A stretch of 51,437 nt of DNA from Candidatus Omnitrophota bacterium (GTDB taxonomy: Bacteria; Omnitrophota; Gorgyraeia; Gorgyraeales; Gorgyraeaceae). Every line of letters begins with the position of its first letter. Within the stretch, counting starts at the first letter, position 1. A program made the position numbers and the translations under genes. The notes beneath the pieces are model-generated. The model was not told where the DNA came from. It saw nothing but the letters and a program-made list of their open reading frames with translations, and searched no databases. Shown here piece by piece: positions 32,423 to 40,312 of the stretch. The DNA lies in contig JAHIYJ010000021.1 of assembly GCA_018814825.1 (NCBI GenBank), positions 1 through 51,437 of the forward strand, given 5' to 3'.

Positions 32423-33525
32423 GAAAAACCCGAGTAAATCTAGGCGATAGAAGTTATGAAATAATGATATGCCGGAATGAAACAGCTAAACTCGGCCGGA
32501 TAATAAAACAACTGGATCTCGGGACAGATGCCGTGATTATCACAAACTCCCGGGTGAAAAAACTATTCGGCCCAGGCGTGAAAAAATCCCTATTATCCGC
32601 CGGGCTCAATGTGAGGTTCGAAATTGTTCCTGACAGCGAAGCGGCGAAATCGGAAAAACACTGCCTGAGGCTATTGAACAGGATCTCGAGATTCGACGGA
32701 CTGGGCCGCAGGGTATTTATAGTGGCTCTCGGGGGAGGGGTAATAGGCGACCTCGCCGGTTTCGTGGCCAGCATATACAAAAGAGGCGTCCCGTATGCGC
32801 AGGTCCCCACAACGCTTCTCGCGCAGGTAGACTCATCTATCGGCGGGAAAGTGGCCATAGACCTGGACATAGGCAAGAACCTCGCGGGTTCGTTCTACCA
32901 GCCCAGGCTTGTCTACAGCGACGTGTCTTTTCTTAAAAAACTCCCTGAAAAAGAGCTGGCCTCAGGCCTCGCTGAAGTGATAAAGTACGGCGTCATAAAA
33001 TCGGCCGCGTTATTTTCTTTTATCAGGAAAAACCTTAAAAAGATATTAAGGCGGGATCCGGCGGTGCTTGAGCGCGTAGTCTATGAATGCGGCTCCATTA
33101 AAGCGGGCGTGGTGGAAAAAGACGAGCGTGACAATAAAGACGCGCGGATAATCCTGAACTTCGGCCATACAGTGGGGCACGCCATAGAAACAGCGGCCGG
33201 ATACGGCAAAAGATATAATCACGGCCAGGCAATAGCGCTCGGCATGCTCGCGGCCTCGTTTATCTCGATAAAATTAAATCTGCTGGCAGAGGCTGACTAC
33301 CTGAAAATAAGGGCCCTCATAAAAAACTCAGGCCTTCCGGTTGCCTTAAAAGGCGTGAGCGAGGGGAAGATCATGCGCGCCCTGGGCCATGACAAAAAAT
33401 TCATACGCGGCAAAAACAGGTTCGTATTGCCCGTCAGCATAGGGGAAACCGTAATAAAAGAGAATATCCCCGAATCTTTAATAAGAGGCTCCATAAAAAC
33501 CTTATATGGACTTAAAAAAAGATAA
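32419..33525 (+). CDS. aroB: 3-dehydroquinate synthase
   Basis: Second step of the shikimate pathway, NAD-dependent. It has 368 residues from ATG 32419, which overlaps the M50 stop (ATGA). A longer open frame upstream is only the shadow of the M50 gene. Motifs are VIVALGGGVIGDLAGFVAS, YAQVPTTLLAQVDSSIGGKVAIDL, GLAEVIKYGVIKS and ILNFGHTVGHAIETAAGY with KRYNHGQAIALGM. Metal and NAD residues are all in place. Overlaps rnc by 20 bases. Confidence 0.96.
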   Translation: MRKTRVNLGDRSYEIMICRNETAKLGRIIKQLDLGTDAVIITNSRVKKLFGPGVKKSLLSAGLNVRFEIVPDSEAAKSEKHCLRLLNRISRFDGLGRRVFIVALGGGVIGDLAGFVASIYKRGVPYAQVPTTLLAQVDSSIGGKVAIDLDIGKNLAGSFYQPRLVYSDVSFLKKLPEKELASGLAEVIKYGVIKSAALFSFIRKNLKKILRRDPAVLERVVYECGSIKAGVVEKDERDNKDARIILNFGHTVGHAIETAAGYGKRYNHGQAIALGMLAASFISIKLNLLAEADYLKIRALIKNSGLPVALKGVSEGKIMRALGHDKKFIRGKNRFVLPVSIGETVIKENIPESLIRGSIKTLYGLKKR

Positions 33526-34237
33526 GGCCCGCTTAAAAAAACTCAAATCCATCGAAAAGACTATAGGCTATAGATTCAGAAACAAATCCCTCCTGAACCA
33601 GGCCCTGACGCATAAATCCTATGCCAATGAAAAATACAAATCCCGCAGCGGAGACAACGAGAGGCTGGAGTTTCTGGGTGACTCCGTGCTTGGTATTATA
33701 ATAAGCGGGGTGCTCTACAACGATTACCCGGATAAAGACGAAGGAGTCCTGACCAGGTACAAGTCACAGCTGGTGAGCGGGGCGACGCTCGGCAGGATAG
33801 CGAAAGAACTGCATATCGGGGAATCTATGCTGCTGGGTAAAGGCGAAGAGGCTTCAGGCGGGAAAAAACACGCCTCAAATCTTCTGTGCGCGCTGGAGGC
33901 TTTGATAGGCGCGATATATTTAGATGGAGGCCTGAAGCCGGCATCCAGGTTCATAAACAGGATTTTCAAACTAGAACTGCGGCTCGTGAAAGAAGGCAAG
34001 GGGACCAAGGATTACAAGTCCGTTCTCCAGCAGATTGTCCTTAAAAGGTTCAAGACTATCCCGTCGTACAAGGTCATCTCCGAAATAGGCCCTGACCATA
34101 AGAAACATTTTATAGTTGAGGCGCTGATAACGGGCAAGAGGTTCGGCATAGGCTCAGGGCCGAACAAAAAGGCCGCGGAGCAGGCCGCGGCCAAAGAAGC
34201 TATATCCACCATAGGAACGGACGAGGCCTCATTTTAG
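33506..34237 (+). CDS. rnc: Ribonuclease III
   Basis: Double-strand-specific RNase for rRNA and mRNA processing. It has 243 residues. The RNase III domain has TIGYRFRNKSLLNQALTHKS and the signature NERLEFLGDSVLGIIIS, with LLCALEALIGAIYLDGGL as the second acidic site. The double-stranded-RNA-binding domain runs from about 163 (DYKSVLQQIVLKRFKTIPSY) to the end (KKAAEQAAAKEAIS). Its 3' end overlaps by 9 bases with the convergent GspB-like gene. Confidence 0.96.
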   Translation: MDLKKDKARLKKLKSIEKTIGYRFRNKSLLNQALTHKSYANEKYKSRSGDNERLEFLGDSVLGIIISGVLYNDYPDKDEGVLTRYKSQLVSGATLGRIAKELHIGESMLLGKGEEASGGKKHASNLLCALEALIGAIYLDGGLKPASRFINRIFKLELRLVKEGKGTKDYKSVLQQIVLKRFKTIPSYKVISEIGPDHKKHFIVEALITGKRFGIGSGPNKKAAEQAAAKEAISTIGTDEASF

Positions 34238-34726
34238 ATCCAGGACTATCTCCTCGCCGTCATCTTTTTCTATCTTCACAAAATCCTTCGCTATAAGGGT
34301 GATTTCGCCTCCCAGGAGAGAATCGCCTTCCCTTACTATCTTGTCATTTATAATGGCCCATTTGCCTTCAGGGCCGTATACTATCCCGTTCAGCTCAATG
34401 GCGTTCCTTACCTCGGATGAGGGCAGGACCTGCTTCTGAAAAGGCATATTAAAACCAGGAGAGGAGACATTGGATATTTCGCGCGCCGCTTTATCATACG
34501 CCGCGGTAGACCTTGAAAAATGCTTGTAGAGGGCAAGGGAACCTAAAAGAGAAACTATCATGACCAGGGAAGCGACGACCACAACAGTCCATTTGACATC
34601 AGACCCCGTTTGCTTAGGCTCAGCGACGTCAGGAGTGTTTTCACGCAGCACGCAGGAAGGTGCGACCTTATTTTTTATCTCAAATTCTTTTCTCGCCTTC
34701 TTGATCGCGTCATTAATGATGCTCAT
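34229..34726 (-). CDS. GspB-like secretion-system protein
   Basis: A 165-residue inner-membrane protein. N-terminal MSIINDAIKKARKEFE is typical of GspB/type II secretion accessory proteins. A single membrane helix (about 45-65, WTVVVVASLVMIVSLLGSLAL) leads to a periplasmic GspB/GspC-HR-like domain (IELNGIVYGPEGKWAIINDK, IVREGDSLLGGEITLI). It partners the ExeA-type ATPase encoded just upstream, with a 4-base ATGA overlap, as ExeA-ExeB do. Convergent with rnc. Confidence 0.85.
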   Translation of the reverse strand: MSIINDAIKKARKEFEIKNKVAPSCVLRENTPDVAEPKQTGSDVKWTVVVVASLVMIVSLLGSLALYKHFSRSTAAYDKAAREISNVSSPGFNMPFQKQVLPSSEVRNAIELNGIVYGPEGKWAIINDKIVREGDSLLGGEITLIAKDFVKIEKDDGEEIVLDLK

Positions 34727-35535
34727 TCGAACACGCCCTCGATTTCCTTAGAGCACTTTTTTATCGTGTCTTTGTCTATAGTTTTTTTATTGGCGACGAA
34801 GCCCGCCAGGAGCGCCTTGTCGCACACGATATTGACCAGCCTCGGGACGCCGTTTGAGAACCTGTAGATTTCATCGATGGCGCCTTCCGTAAAGAACTTG
34901 TTCCCGTTGGATCCGGCTATGCTCAGCCTGTGAGAGATATAGGCCTTTGTCTCGTCCCTGTCAAGCGGCAGTATATGGTATCTTATGGCTATTCTCTGCC
35001 TAAGCTGGGCCAATTCCCTTGACGCGAGTTTTTCCTTAAGCTCGGGCTGCCCCACCAGGATTATCTGCAGCAGTTTTTCCTTTTCAGTCTCCAGGTTGGA
35101 CAGGAGTCTTACCTGTTCCAGGAGAGAGGGCTTTAGGTTCTGCGCCTCGTCGATTATAAGCACGGTATTGTTATTGCACCTGAGCTGCTCGAGCAAAAAC
35201 TTGTTAAGCTCGCTTAGCATCGTTATCTTGTTCTTGTTTTTGAGTTTTATCCCGAAATCCGTGACAATGGCCTCCAGGAGCTGTATCTCCGAAAGGTTGG
35301 AATTTAGTATAAAAGCTGTCTTGGTGTGCTCATCCAGGGTATTCAGGAGAGCTTTGGATACAGTAGTCTTGCCCGTGCCGATCTCGCCCGTTATTTCCAG
35401 GAAACCCATTCGCTCCTCAATGCCATACTGCATGTGAGATATGGCCTCCCTGTGCTTCCTGCTGAGGTATAGGAAGTTAGGGTCAGACGTGACGCTGAAC
35501 GGTTTTTCTTTTAGACCATAGAATTCAAGGTACAT
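34723..35535 (-). CDS. ExeA/GspA-type AAA ATPase
   Basis: A 270-residue ATPase which in Aeromonas helps assemble the type II secretion port with ExeB. N-terminal MYLEFYGLKEKPFSVTSDP is diagnostic. Walker A is ITGEIGTGKTTVSKAL and Walker B is VLIIDEAQNL. Arg-finger region QLRQRIAIRYHI. No peptidoglycan-binding domain follows, unlike full ExeA. The frame is open upstream to 35715, but the family start at 35535 is supported by a promoter whose -10 box ends 10 bases before this ATG. Confidence 0.92.
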   Translation of the reverse strand: MYLEFYGLKEKPFSVTSDPNFLYLSRKHREAISHMQYGIEERMGFLEITGEIGTGKTTVSKALLNTLDEHTKTAFILNSNLSEIQLLEAIVTDFGIKLKNKNKITMLSELNKFLLEQLRCNNNTVLIIDEAQNLKPSLLEQVRLLSNLETEKEKLLQIILVGQPELKEKLASRELAQLRQRIAIRYHILPLDRDETKAYISHRLSIAGSNGNKFFTEGAIDEIYRFSNGVPRLVNIVCDKALLAGFVANKKTIDKDTIKKCSKEIEGVFE

Positions 35536-35545
35536 ATCAATGAAA

Positions 35546-35574
35546 ATTATAGCACCTTTATAACTAACTATCAA
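35546..35574 (-). promoter_or_regulatory. Sigma70-type promoter of the exeA-gspB pair
   Basis: On the minus strand: TTGATA (35574-35569), a 17-base spacer and a perfect TATAAT (35551-35546). The predicted start point is about 4 bases before the ATG at 35535, so the message is expected to be leaderless. Confidence 0.75.
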
Positions 35575-35580
35575 AGAAAA

Positions 35581-35625
35581 AATACCTTTACACTTTTGTG
35601 ACACACAGAAAAGTGTAAAGGTATT
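35581..35625. repeat. Perfect 17-bp inverted repeat in the divergent exeA/pilZ region
   Basis: AATACCTTTACACTTTT (35581-35597) and its exact reverse complement (35609-35625), loop 11 bases. The rest of the 35536-35847 gap holds two divergent promoters and about 140 bases (35630-35770) in which I see no gene. CAGAAAAGTGTAAAG from the right arm also occurs next to the palindrome at 6493. Confidence 0.7.
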
Positions 35626-35774
35626 GAGAATTATGTAATCCTTGCAATATTTCGTTACGCTGTACACACTCCGTTTCACTATCTTTTCGCTCTCGCAGGG
35701 CCTTCGAAAAGACAAGCACGTAACATAAGCGTAACCTAACTATTCGGGTAGTAGATTATTTGAAAAGATAATTC

Positions 35775-35803
35775 TTGAATCAGGCTGGGATTTAGCTTAT
35801 AAT
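35775..35803 (+). promoter_or_regulatory. Sigma70-type promoter for the first PilZ gene
   Basis: TTGAAT (35775-35780), a 17-base spacer and a perfect TATAAT (35798-35803), 44 bases before the ATG at 35848. An AAGGAGG ribosome site lies at about 35836-35842. Confidence 0.8.
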
Positions 35804-35847
35804 ATTAAAAACAAGAGAGTTACTTTATATTTATAAGGAGGCCTGAT

Positions 35848-36204
35848 ATGTGGAGCGGGATAAACAGAAGAAAGTTTCCAAGGGCGAATTATCCTTGCGT
35901 GATCTCTGTAAAGAGAAAGGACCAGGATGACTCAGTATCCGCCAAGACAGAGAACATAGGGATAGGGGGCATATGCGTCATGCTGCCTAAAGACCTGGGG
36001 ATCTTCGCTCCCGTGGAGATACAGCTTGACCTTATGGACGGCCAGCCTGTGATAAGATGTGACGGCGCCATCGTGTGGGTAGTGGCGAAAAAAACGGACA
36101 AGAACAAAATATTCGATACCGGCATAGAGTTTACCGACATAAAAAGAAAAGACGCCATGCGCATAAACGACGTGGTGGAGAAGATACTCAGTAATAATGA
36201 ATAA
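35848..36204 (+). CDS. PilZ domain protein 1
   Basis: A 118-residue single-domain protein predicted to bind cyclic di-GMP. The RxxxR motif is Arg8-KFP-Arg12. The second motif is degenerate: NIGIGG (36-41), with Gly in place of Ser in [D/N]xSxxG. C-terminal strand CDGAIVWVVAKK then FDTGIEFTDI is typical of PilZ. It has its own promoter and a strong ribosome site. It faces the exeA-gspB pair divergently. Confidence 0.88.
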   Translation: MWSGINRRKFPRANYPCVISVKRKDQDDSVSAKTENIGIGGICVMLPKDLGIFAPVEIQLDLMDGQPVIRCDGAIVWVVAKKTDKNKIFDTGIEFTDIKRKDAMRINDVVEKILSNNE

Positions 36205-36208
36205 ACCT

Positions 36209-36237
36209 TTGACAAAGTACAGGTTTTCTAGTAAACT
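36209..36237 (+). promoter_or_regulatory. Sigma70-type promoter for PilZ gene 2, leaderless
   Basis: Perfect TTGACA (36209-36214), a 17-base spacer and TAAACT (36232-36237). Only 6 bases separate the -10 box from the ATG at 36244, so transcription would begin at or next to the start codon. No ribosome site is present. Confidence 0.7.
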
Positions 36238-36243
36238 AATAGT

Positions 36244-36543
36244 ATGAACAGTGAGCGGAGAATAGCCAAAAGGTCCGCCTTAGCGGTTTCGGTGCGTTAT
36301 CAGCAAAAAGGCAGCCAGGCCTTTTCAAATACCCTCGGCAGGGACATAAGCGAGACAGGGATAGGCTTTGTCTCGACCGAATTTTTCCCCATATCAACCC
36401 AGCTGGTCTTCGAGACCCAGCTCCCTGAAAGCCGCGACTTCATAAAAGCGGTAGGTGAGGTAGTATGGGTTTCAAAATACCCTCATTCAGAAAGATTTTC
36501 AGTAGGCGCCAGGTTTTTAGGCCCGTCCTTACCTCTTAATTAA
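36244..36543 (+). CDS. PilZ domain protein 2
   Basis: A 99-residue single PilZ domain with both motifs intact: Arg6-IAK-Arg10 and Asp34-Ile-Ser36-Glu-Thr-Gly39. VGEVVWVSKYPHSERFSVGARF forms the closing strands. The transcript is predicted to be leaderless. Confidence 0.88.
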   Translation: MNSERRIAKRSALAVSVRYQQKGSQAFSNTLGRDISETGIGFVSTEFFPISTQLVFETQLPESRDFIKAVGEVVWVSKYPHSERFSVGARFLGPSLPLN

Positions 36544-36565
36544 TTATAATCCTAAACATTACTTA

Positions 36566-36594
36566 TTGAATTTTCAGCCAATGTAGTGTATAAT
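36566..36594 (+). promoter_or_regulatory. Sigma70-type promoter for the HD-GYP gene
   Basis: TTGAAT (36566-36571), a 17-base spacer and a perfect TATAAT (36589-36594). The leader of about 42 bases ends in AGGGTaatACCCT (36630-36642). This small hairpin would pair the only ribosome-site-like AGGG directly against the ATG at 36643. Confidence 0.7.
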
Positions 36595-36642
36595 TATATT
36601 GGATAACACCTTTTTAAAAGATAATAATAAGGGTAATACCCT

Positions 36643-37206
36643 ATGAGCAAAAAACTATACTATCAAATAGCGAAAGCTCTTATCCTGGCTCTTGAGGCAA
36701 GGGCTTATTGCCTGAAAGGTCACAGCTACAGAGTCACTAAATACGCTTTAGAAATAGCGAAGAGTCTGGAGTTACCAAGATCAAAGCTGAAAATAATGTC
36801 CTCCCTTGGCAAGCTCCACGACTTGGGCAAAATAGCTTTATCCGACGCTATACTAAATAAAAACGGCCCTCTCACAAAGGCCGAAAGGTTACAGATAAAC
36901 CTGCATCCTGTCATAGGCTCCATGATACTCAAAAACCTCGGATTTGTTCATAAGGATATCTCCATAGTCAGAAACCACCATGAACGGTACGACGGCAGAG
37001 GCTATCCTGACGGCTTGAAAAAGGAAAAAATTCCGCTTCTGGCCCGTATATTTACGGTAGCTGACGCCTTTGACGCCATGACGTCTGATCGGCCCTACAG
37101 AAAGAGCCTGCCTTTAAATATAGCTATAGACGAACTTTTAAGAAACCGAGGTACTCAGTTTGACCCGCGAATAGTAGAGGTCTTCATCCCGAAAATACCC
37201 CGGTAA
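36643..37206 (+). CDS. HD-GYP cyclic di-GMP phosphodiesterase
   Basis: A 187-residue stand-alone HD-GYP domain with a complete active site. Metal and catalytic motifs are HSYR (27-30), KLHDLGK with His59-Asp60, NLHPVIG, NHHERYDGRGYPDGL (GYP at 120-122) and VADAFDAMTSDRPYR. No sensor domain. It sits next to two PilZ genes, consistent with local cyclic di-GMP turnover and reading. Confidence 0.93.
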   Translation: MSKKLYYQIAKALILALEARAYCLKGHSYRVTKYALEIAKSLELPRSKLKIMSSLGKLHDLGKIALSDAILNKNGPLTKAERLQINLHPVIGSMILKNLGFVHKDISIVRNHHERYDGRGYPDGLKKEKIPLLARIFTVADAFDAMTSDRPYRKSLPLNIAIDELLRNRGTQFDPRIVEVFIPKIPR

Positions 37207-37212
37207 CCCCCC

Positions 37213-37241
37213 TTGACAAAATAAACATCAGCAGGTATACT
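37213..37241 (+). promoter_or_regulatory. Sigma70-type promoter for the Minf_1886-like gene, leaderless
   Basis: Perfect TTGACA (37213-37218), a 17-base spacer and TATACT (37236-37241). Ten bases to the ATG at 37252 and no ribosome site. Confidence 0.75.
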
Positions 37242-37251
37242 TTTTAACACT

Positions 37252-37644
37252 ATGTCAGGAAGAAAACAACCTTACAGCATCAATAAAGTAATGGCCCTGC
37301 TGAGCGTATTCGATAAAGACAAAAGATACGATCCTGAGGCTTATTCCTTCGTAATGTCCGCGCTAGGATTTACGACTAAGAAACTCGAGAGAAAAGGCCA
37401 TGTCTCCGGAGGAGAGCTCCTCGAGGGGATCAGGGAATACGCCCTTGAAGAATTCGGTCCCATGGCCAGGCTTGTCCTTGAGCACTGGGGAGTCAAGAAG
37501 ACAGACGATTTCGGGGAGATAGTATTTGTCATGATAAACGCGGGTATTCTCGGCAAGACCGAAAAAGACACAAAGAAAGATTTCGCCGACAGATTCGACT
37601 TCAAAAACACGTTTGACAAAGGCTGCAGATACACCATTCATTAA
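37252..37644 (+). CDS. Minf_1886-family protein
   Basis: A 130-residue protein of unknown function, from a family restricted largely to Planctomycetes, Verrucomicrobia and relatives. Characteristic parts are RYDPEAYSFVMSALGFTTKKL, HVSGGELLEGIREYALEEFG, ARLVLEHWGVKKTDDFGEIV and FDFKNTFDKG. No membrane segment or catalytic motif. Predicted leaderless. Confidence 0.82.
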   Translation: MSGRKQPYSINKVMALLSVFDKDKRYDPEAYSFVMSALGFTTKKLERKGHVSGGELLEGIREYALEEFGPMARLVLEHWGVKKTDDFGEIVFVMINAGILGKTEKDTKKDFADRFDFKNTFDKGCRYTIH

Positions 37645-37717
37645 TCCTTCCTAAGCATTCCTTTTGTAAAAATTTTTCTTGTTTTCTTTTTGGATTTGTA
37701 TTAAAATACAAACTAGG

Positions 37718-38461
37718 ATGAGAAAAATTATATGTCTTTTTTTATTTTCCCTGCTCGCGTGCCAGATATCCGGCTTCTCCGAAGAGATAGAGATAAATTC
37801 CACCGTATTTATCGCGAATACTGACCAGGATTTCTTTGTGATAAAGGCCGGTGAGGACGATGGGGTGGAAATAGGGGACGGCCTGATAGTCCATAGGGGA
37901 GGAAAGAAGATAGCCGAAGCGTATATTATCGAAGTCAGACCCGACGTCTCAGCCGCGGAAATACTGGAAGCTGAAAGCGGCGAAGAAATACGGGAAAACG
38001 ACGAGATATTAATCGTCAAAAGGACCGAGGCTTATACTGCGGAAGAGGACGCCGGCGTATCACATATCCTATCAGAGGCAATTATCGGGGGAGATACCAT
38101 AAGCCTGGAAATATACAATACCAAAAATTCTGTTTTTTCCTATGCGGGCATGATCCTCAGGGAAAACGGGTTTTCGGTGATCTCGTCGAACAGGGCGGAC
38201 GGCCTGATACTCGCTAGTAAACCCATAGAGCTCTCAGTGTTAAAAGAGCTGTGGGCCGACGCGAGAGCAGCTATAGGCCACAGCCTCATTACCTCATTCG
38301 AGATAAAAGACGAGGGCCGCTCGTCTCTATTGACAGCCTCGTCCTTCAAAGAGCATTTTCAAAAAAGAAAATACGTAAAGCAGCCCGTAAAGAGAGACTC
38401 GAAATATTACAACGAGATCATCGATGTGGCCTCGCAAATAAAAGAACGTTCAGAACGTTGA
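37718..38461 (+). CDS. Secreted protein of unknown function
   Basis: A 247-residue protein with a signal peptide (MRKIICLFLFSLLACQISGF). Residues 25-110 form a beta-rich segment (VFIANTDQDFFVIKAGEDDG, then EIGDGLIVHRGGKKIAEAYI), similar in pattern to small barrel domains of flagellar or envelope proteins. Residues 130-215 form an alpha/beta domain. The tail is basic. A TTGTTT-17-TAAAAT promoter (37679-37707) ends 10 bases before this ATG, which supports the start and predicts a leaderless message. Function unknown. Confidence 0.72.
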   Translation: MRKIICLFLFSLLACQISGFSEEIEINSTVFIANTDQDFFVIKAGEDDGVEIGDGLIVHRGGKKIAEAYIIEVRPDVSAAEILEAESGEEIRENDEILIVKRTEAYTAEEDAGVSHILSEAIIGGDTISLEIYNTKNSVFSYAGMILRENGFSVISSNRADGLILASKPIELSVLKELWADARAAIGHSLITSFEIKDEGRSSLLTASSFKEHFQKRKYVKQPVKRDSKYYNEIIDVASQIKERSER

Positions 38462-39120
38462 AAAAGGCGAAAAAAACCGAAAAGTTATTAAGGATATATG
38501 AACTGTTATTTGAAAAATTCGGGCCCAGACACTGGTGGCCTGGCGACACCAGGCTGGAAATAATAGTGGGAGCGATACTGACCCAGAACACGGCCTGGTC
38601 AAACGTCGAGAAAGCAATAGTTAACCTGAAAAAGGAAAAGGCGCTTAATGCGCGCCGGCTTTCAGGTATTTCTGAAAAAAGGCTTTCTACGCTCATAAAA
38701 CCAGCCGGATATTTTAACGTAAAGGCCCGAAGGCTAAAGAACTTTTTGAGTTTCCTAAACCTGTCTTATGGCGGGAGTCTGGACAGGATGTTCAAGACAG
38801 ACACCTGGGAACTCAGGGAGCAGTTATTAAAAGTAAGCGGTATAGGCCCTGAGACGGCTGACAGTATCCTGCTCTACGCCGGTCATAAACCTGTGTTTGT
38901 GGTCGATGCCTATACAAAAAGAGTCTTTTCGAGGCACGGTTTTATAAATGACAGCGCCGCGTACGAGGAAGTGCAGGGCCTGTTAATGAAAAACCTGCCG
39001 GCGGAAGAAAAACTATTCAATGAGTTTCACGCGCTGATAGTTGAGCTGGGCAAAAATATATGCAGGCCCGCAAAACCATTATGCCACGAATGTCCAATAC
39101 GGAGGATTAAAAATGGCTGA
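38458..39120 (+). CDS. Endonuclease III-like DNA glycosylase (HhH-GPD)
   Basis: Base-excision DNA glycosylase of 220 residues, from a TTG start that overlaps the upstream stop. Motifs are WWPGDTRLEIIVGAILTQNT, helix-hairpin-helix LLKVSGIGPETADSILLYAG and VVDAYTKRVFSRHG with the catalytic Asp. The opening FGPRHWWPGDT resembles the Helicobacter MagIII/HP0602 branch. The C-terminal cluster motif has only three cysteines (CRPAKPLCHECP, no fourth). GGAGG near the end serves the next gene. Confidence 0.88.
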   Translation: MKKAKKTEKLLRIYELLFEKFGPRHWWPGDTRLEIIVGAILTQNTAWSNVEKAIVNLKKEKALNARRLSGISEKRLSTLIKPAGYFNVKARRLKNFLSFLNLSYGGSLDRMFKTDTWELREQLLKVSGIGPETADSILLYAGHKPVFVVDAYTKRVFSRHGFINDSAAYEEVQGLLMKNLPAEEKLFNEFHALIVELGKNICRPAKPLCHECPIRRIKNG

Positions 39121-39328
39121 GGAAACAAAAGAAGCGGCTAAAAAAGCCCCTGTCGAGAAACCTACTAACTGTGTAAAATGCAATAAGAGGCTGCAGAAAA
39201 AGCGCTGGTATTACAGGAACGGCGGTTATTACTGCGGTAAGAGATGCTGGAAGCTGGCGAGCCAGGCTGCCGCCAAAAAGGAAGCCGAAGCTAAAAAAGA
39301 GGCGGAAACCAAGAAAAAGGGATCCTAA
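39113..39328 (+). CDS. Small cysteine-rich protein with charged tail
   Basis: A 71-residue protein not assigned to a family. The core has paired cysteines NCVKCNKRLQKKRWYYRNG and GYYCGKRCWKL, spaced like a zinc ribbon or FCS-type finger. The rest is a low-complexity Lys/Glu/Ala tail, as in the small basic protein at 31011. A GGAGG site lies 8 bases before the ATG. Overlaps the glycosylase by 8 bases. Confidence 0.72.
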   Translation: MAEETKEAAKKAPVEKPTNCVKCNKRLQKKRWYYRNGGYYCGKRCWKLASQAAAKKEAEAKKEAETKKKGS

Positions 39329-39334
39329 AGTATC

Positions 39335-39721
39335 ATGATAAAAGAACGTCGCAAACACCTGCGGGCAAAAAAACAGCTTCCTCTTAAGATAGCGGACAAG
39401 TCTTTTGACGTTATCACCGAGACAGTAGACATCAGCCCGTCAGGCATATACTGCAGGATTACGAGGCTCCTGCCTGTGATGTCGAAGATAGAAGTGATAA
39501 TGCTGGTCCCTGTAAAAGGTAATGGCAGGTATACGAAAAAGATAAGGGCCAGAGGAGTGGTCGTAAGGTCGGAACCGGTGATACTGGAAAACACTGACAG
39601 GGCGCATTACAACGTAGCCATATTTTTCACCGACATATCCAAAAAAGACCAGAAAGCCGTTGAGGCCTATGTCTCATCAGGTAACGCGGACCAGCCGGAA
39701 TTACAGATAATAAAAAATTAA
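39335..39721 (+). CDS. PilZ domain protein 3
   Basis: A 128-residue PilZ protein. Both motifs are intact: Arg6-KHL-Arg10 and Asp32-Ile-Ser34-Pro-Ser-Gly37. The loop VPVKGNGRYTKKIRARGVVVR is longer than in its neighbours. It starts 6 bases after the zinc-finger gene, so it is in the same transcript as the glycosylase. Confidence 0.88.
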   Translation: MIKERRKHLRAKKQLPLKIADKSFDVITETVDISPSGIYCRITRLLPVMSKIEVIMLVPVKGNGRYTKKIRARGVVVRSEPVILENTDRAHYNVAIFFTDISKKDQKAVEAYVSSGNADQPELQIIKN

Positions 39722-39766
39722 AGTAAGGAAGGAACTTTTAAGAAAGATAGGGTATAAGTTTTAACT

Positions 39767-40312
39767 ATGGGAAAGCCAGGGAGACCTAAGCAGGTAAAAT
39801 TAATAATCGGATTGCTCGCGAAAAACAAAAAACTCCTCAATGAAATCGAGGAGTTTTTTGTTAAGGAATTCGGCGACATAGATTACAGAAGCAAGGACAT
39901 ACCTTTCGATTATACGGACTATTACAAAAAGGAAATGGGCCAGCCGATCACTAGAAGGTTCATATCTTTTAAGAGACTCATCTCTCCGGGCTATATCGCG
40001 AATGCCAAGACAATAACAAACTCCCTTGAGAAAAAAACCTCGACTAAAAAAAATGGTGAAGTAAAACGCTCCGTCAATATAGATCCGGGGTATATATCCG
40101 ACTCGAAACTGGTGCTTGCCACGACAAAGGACTATTTTCACAGGATTTATCTTAAAAAAGGCATCTGCGCGGAAGTGACGCTCGCGTGGCAGAAGGGCGG
40201 ATTCAGGCCTTTTGAATGGACGTATCCTGACTACAGGTCAACCGAATACGCGGCTATACTGAAAAAAATAAGAAACTCCTATATGAAGGAAAGGAACCAT
40301 GTTGCAGGATAA
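39767..40312 (+). CDS. DUF4416 family protein
   Basis: A 181-residue protein of unknown function. The family pattern is visible: FGDIDYRSKDIPFDYTDYYK, EMGQPITRRFISFKRLISPG, VNIDPGYISDSKLVLATTKD and FEWTYPDYRSTEY. Soluble. The strong conservation of Asp, Tyr and Arg residues suggests an enzyme. Overlaps the next gene by 14 bases. Confidence 0.88.
   Translation: MGKPGRPKQVKLIIGLLAKNKKLLNEIEEFFVKEFGDIDYRSKDIPFDYTDYYKKEMGQPITRRFISFKRLISPGYIANAKTITNSLEKKTSTKKNGEVKRSVNIDPGYISDSKLVLATTKDYFHRIYLKKGICAEVTLAWQKGGFRPFEWTYPDYRSTEYAAILKKIRNSYMKERNHVAG

Noticed and set aside
35536-35715. Upstream extension of the exeA-like gene
   Set aside because: It runs through a palindrome and a perfect promoter; the family start MYLEFYGLKEKPF is at 35535.
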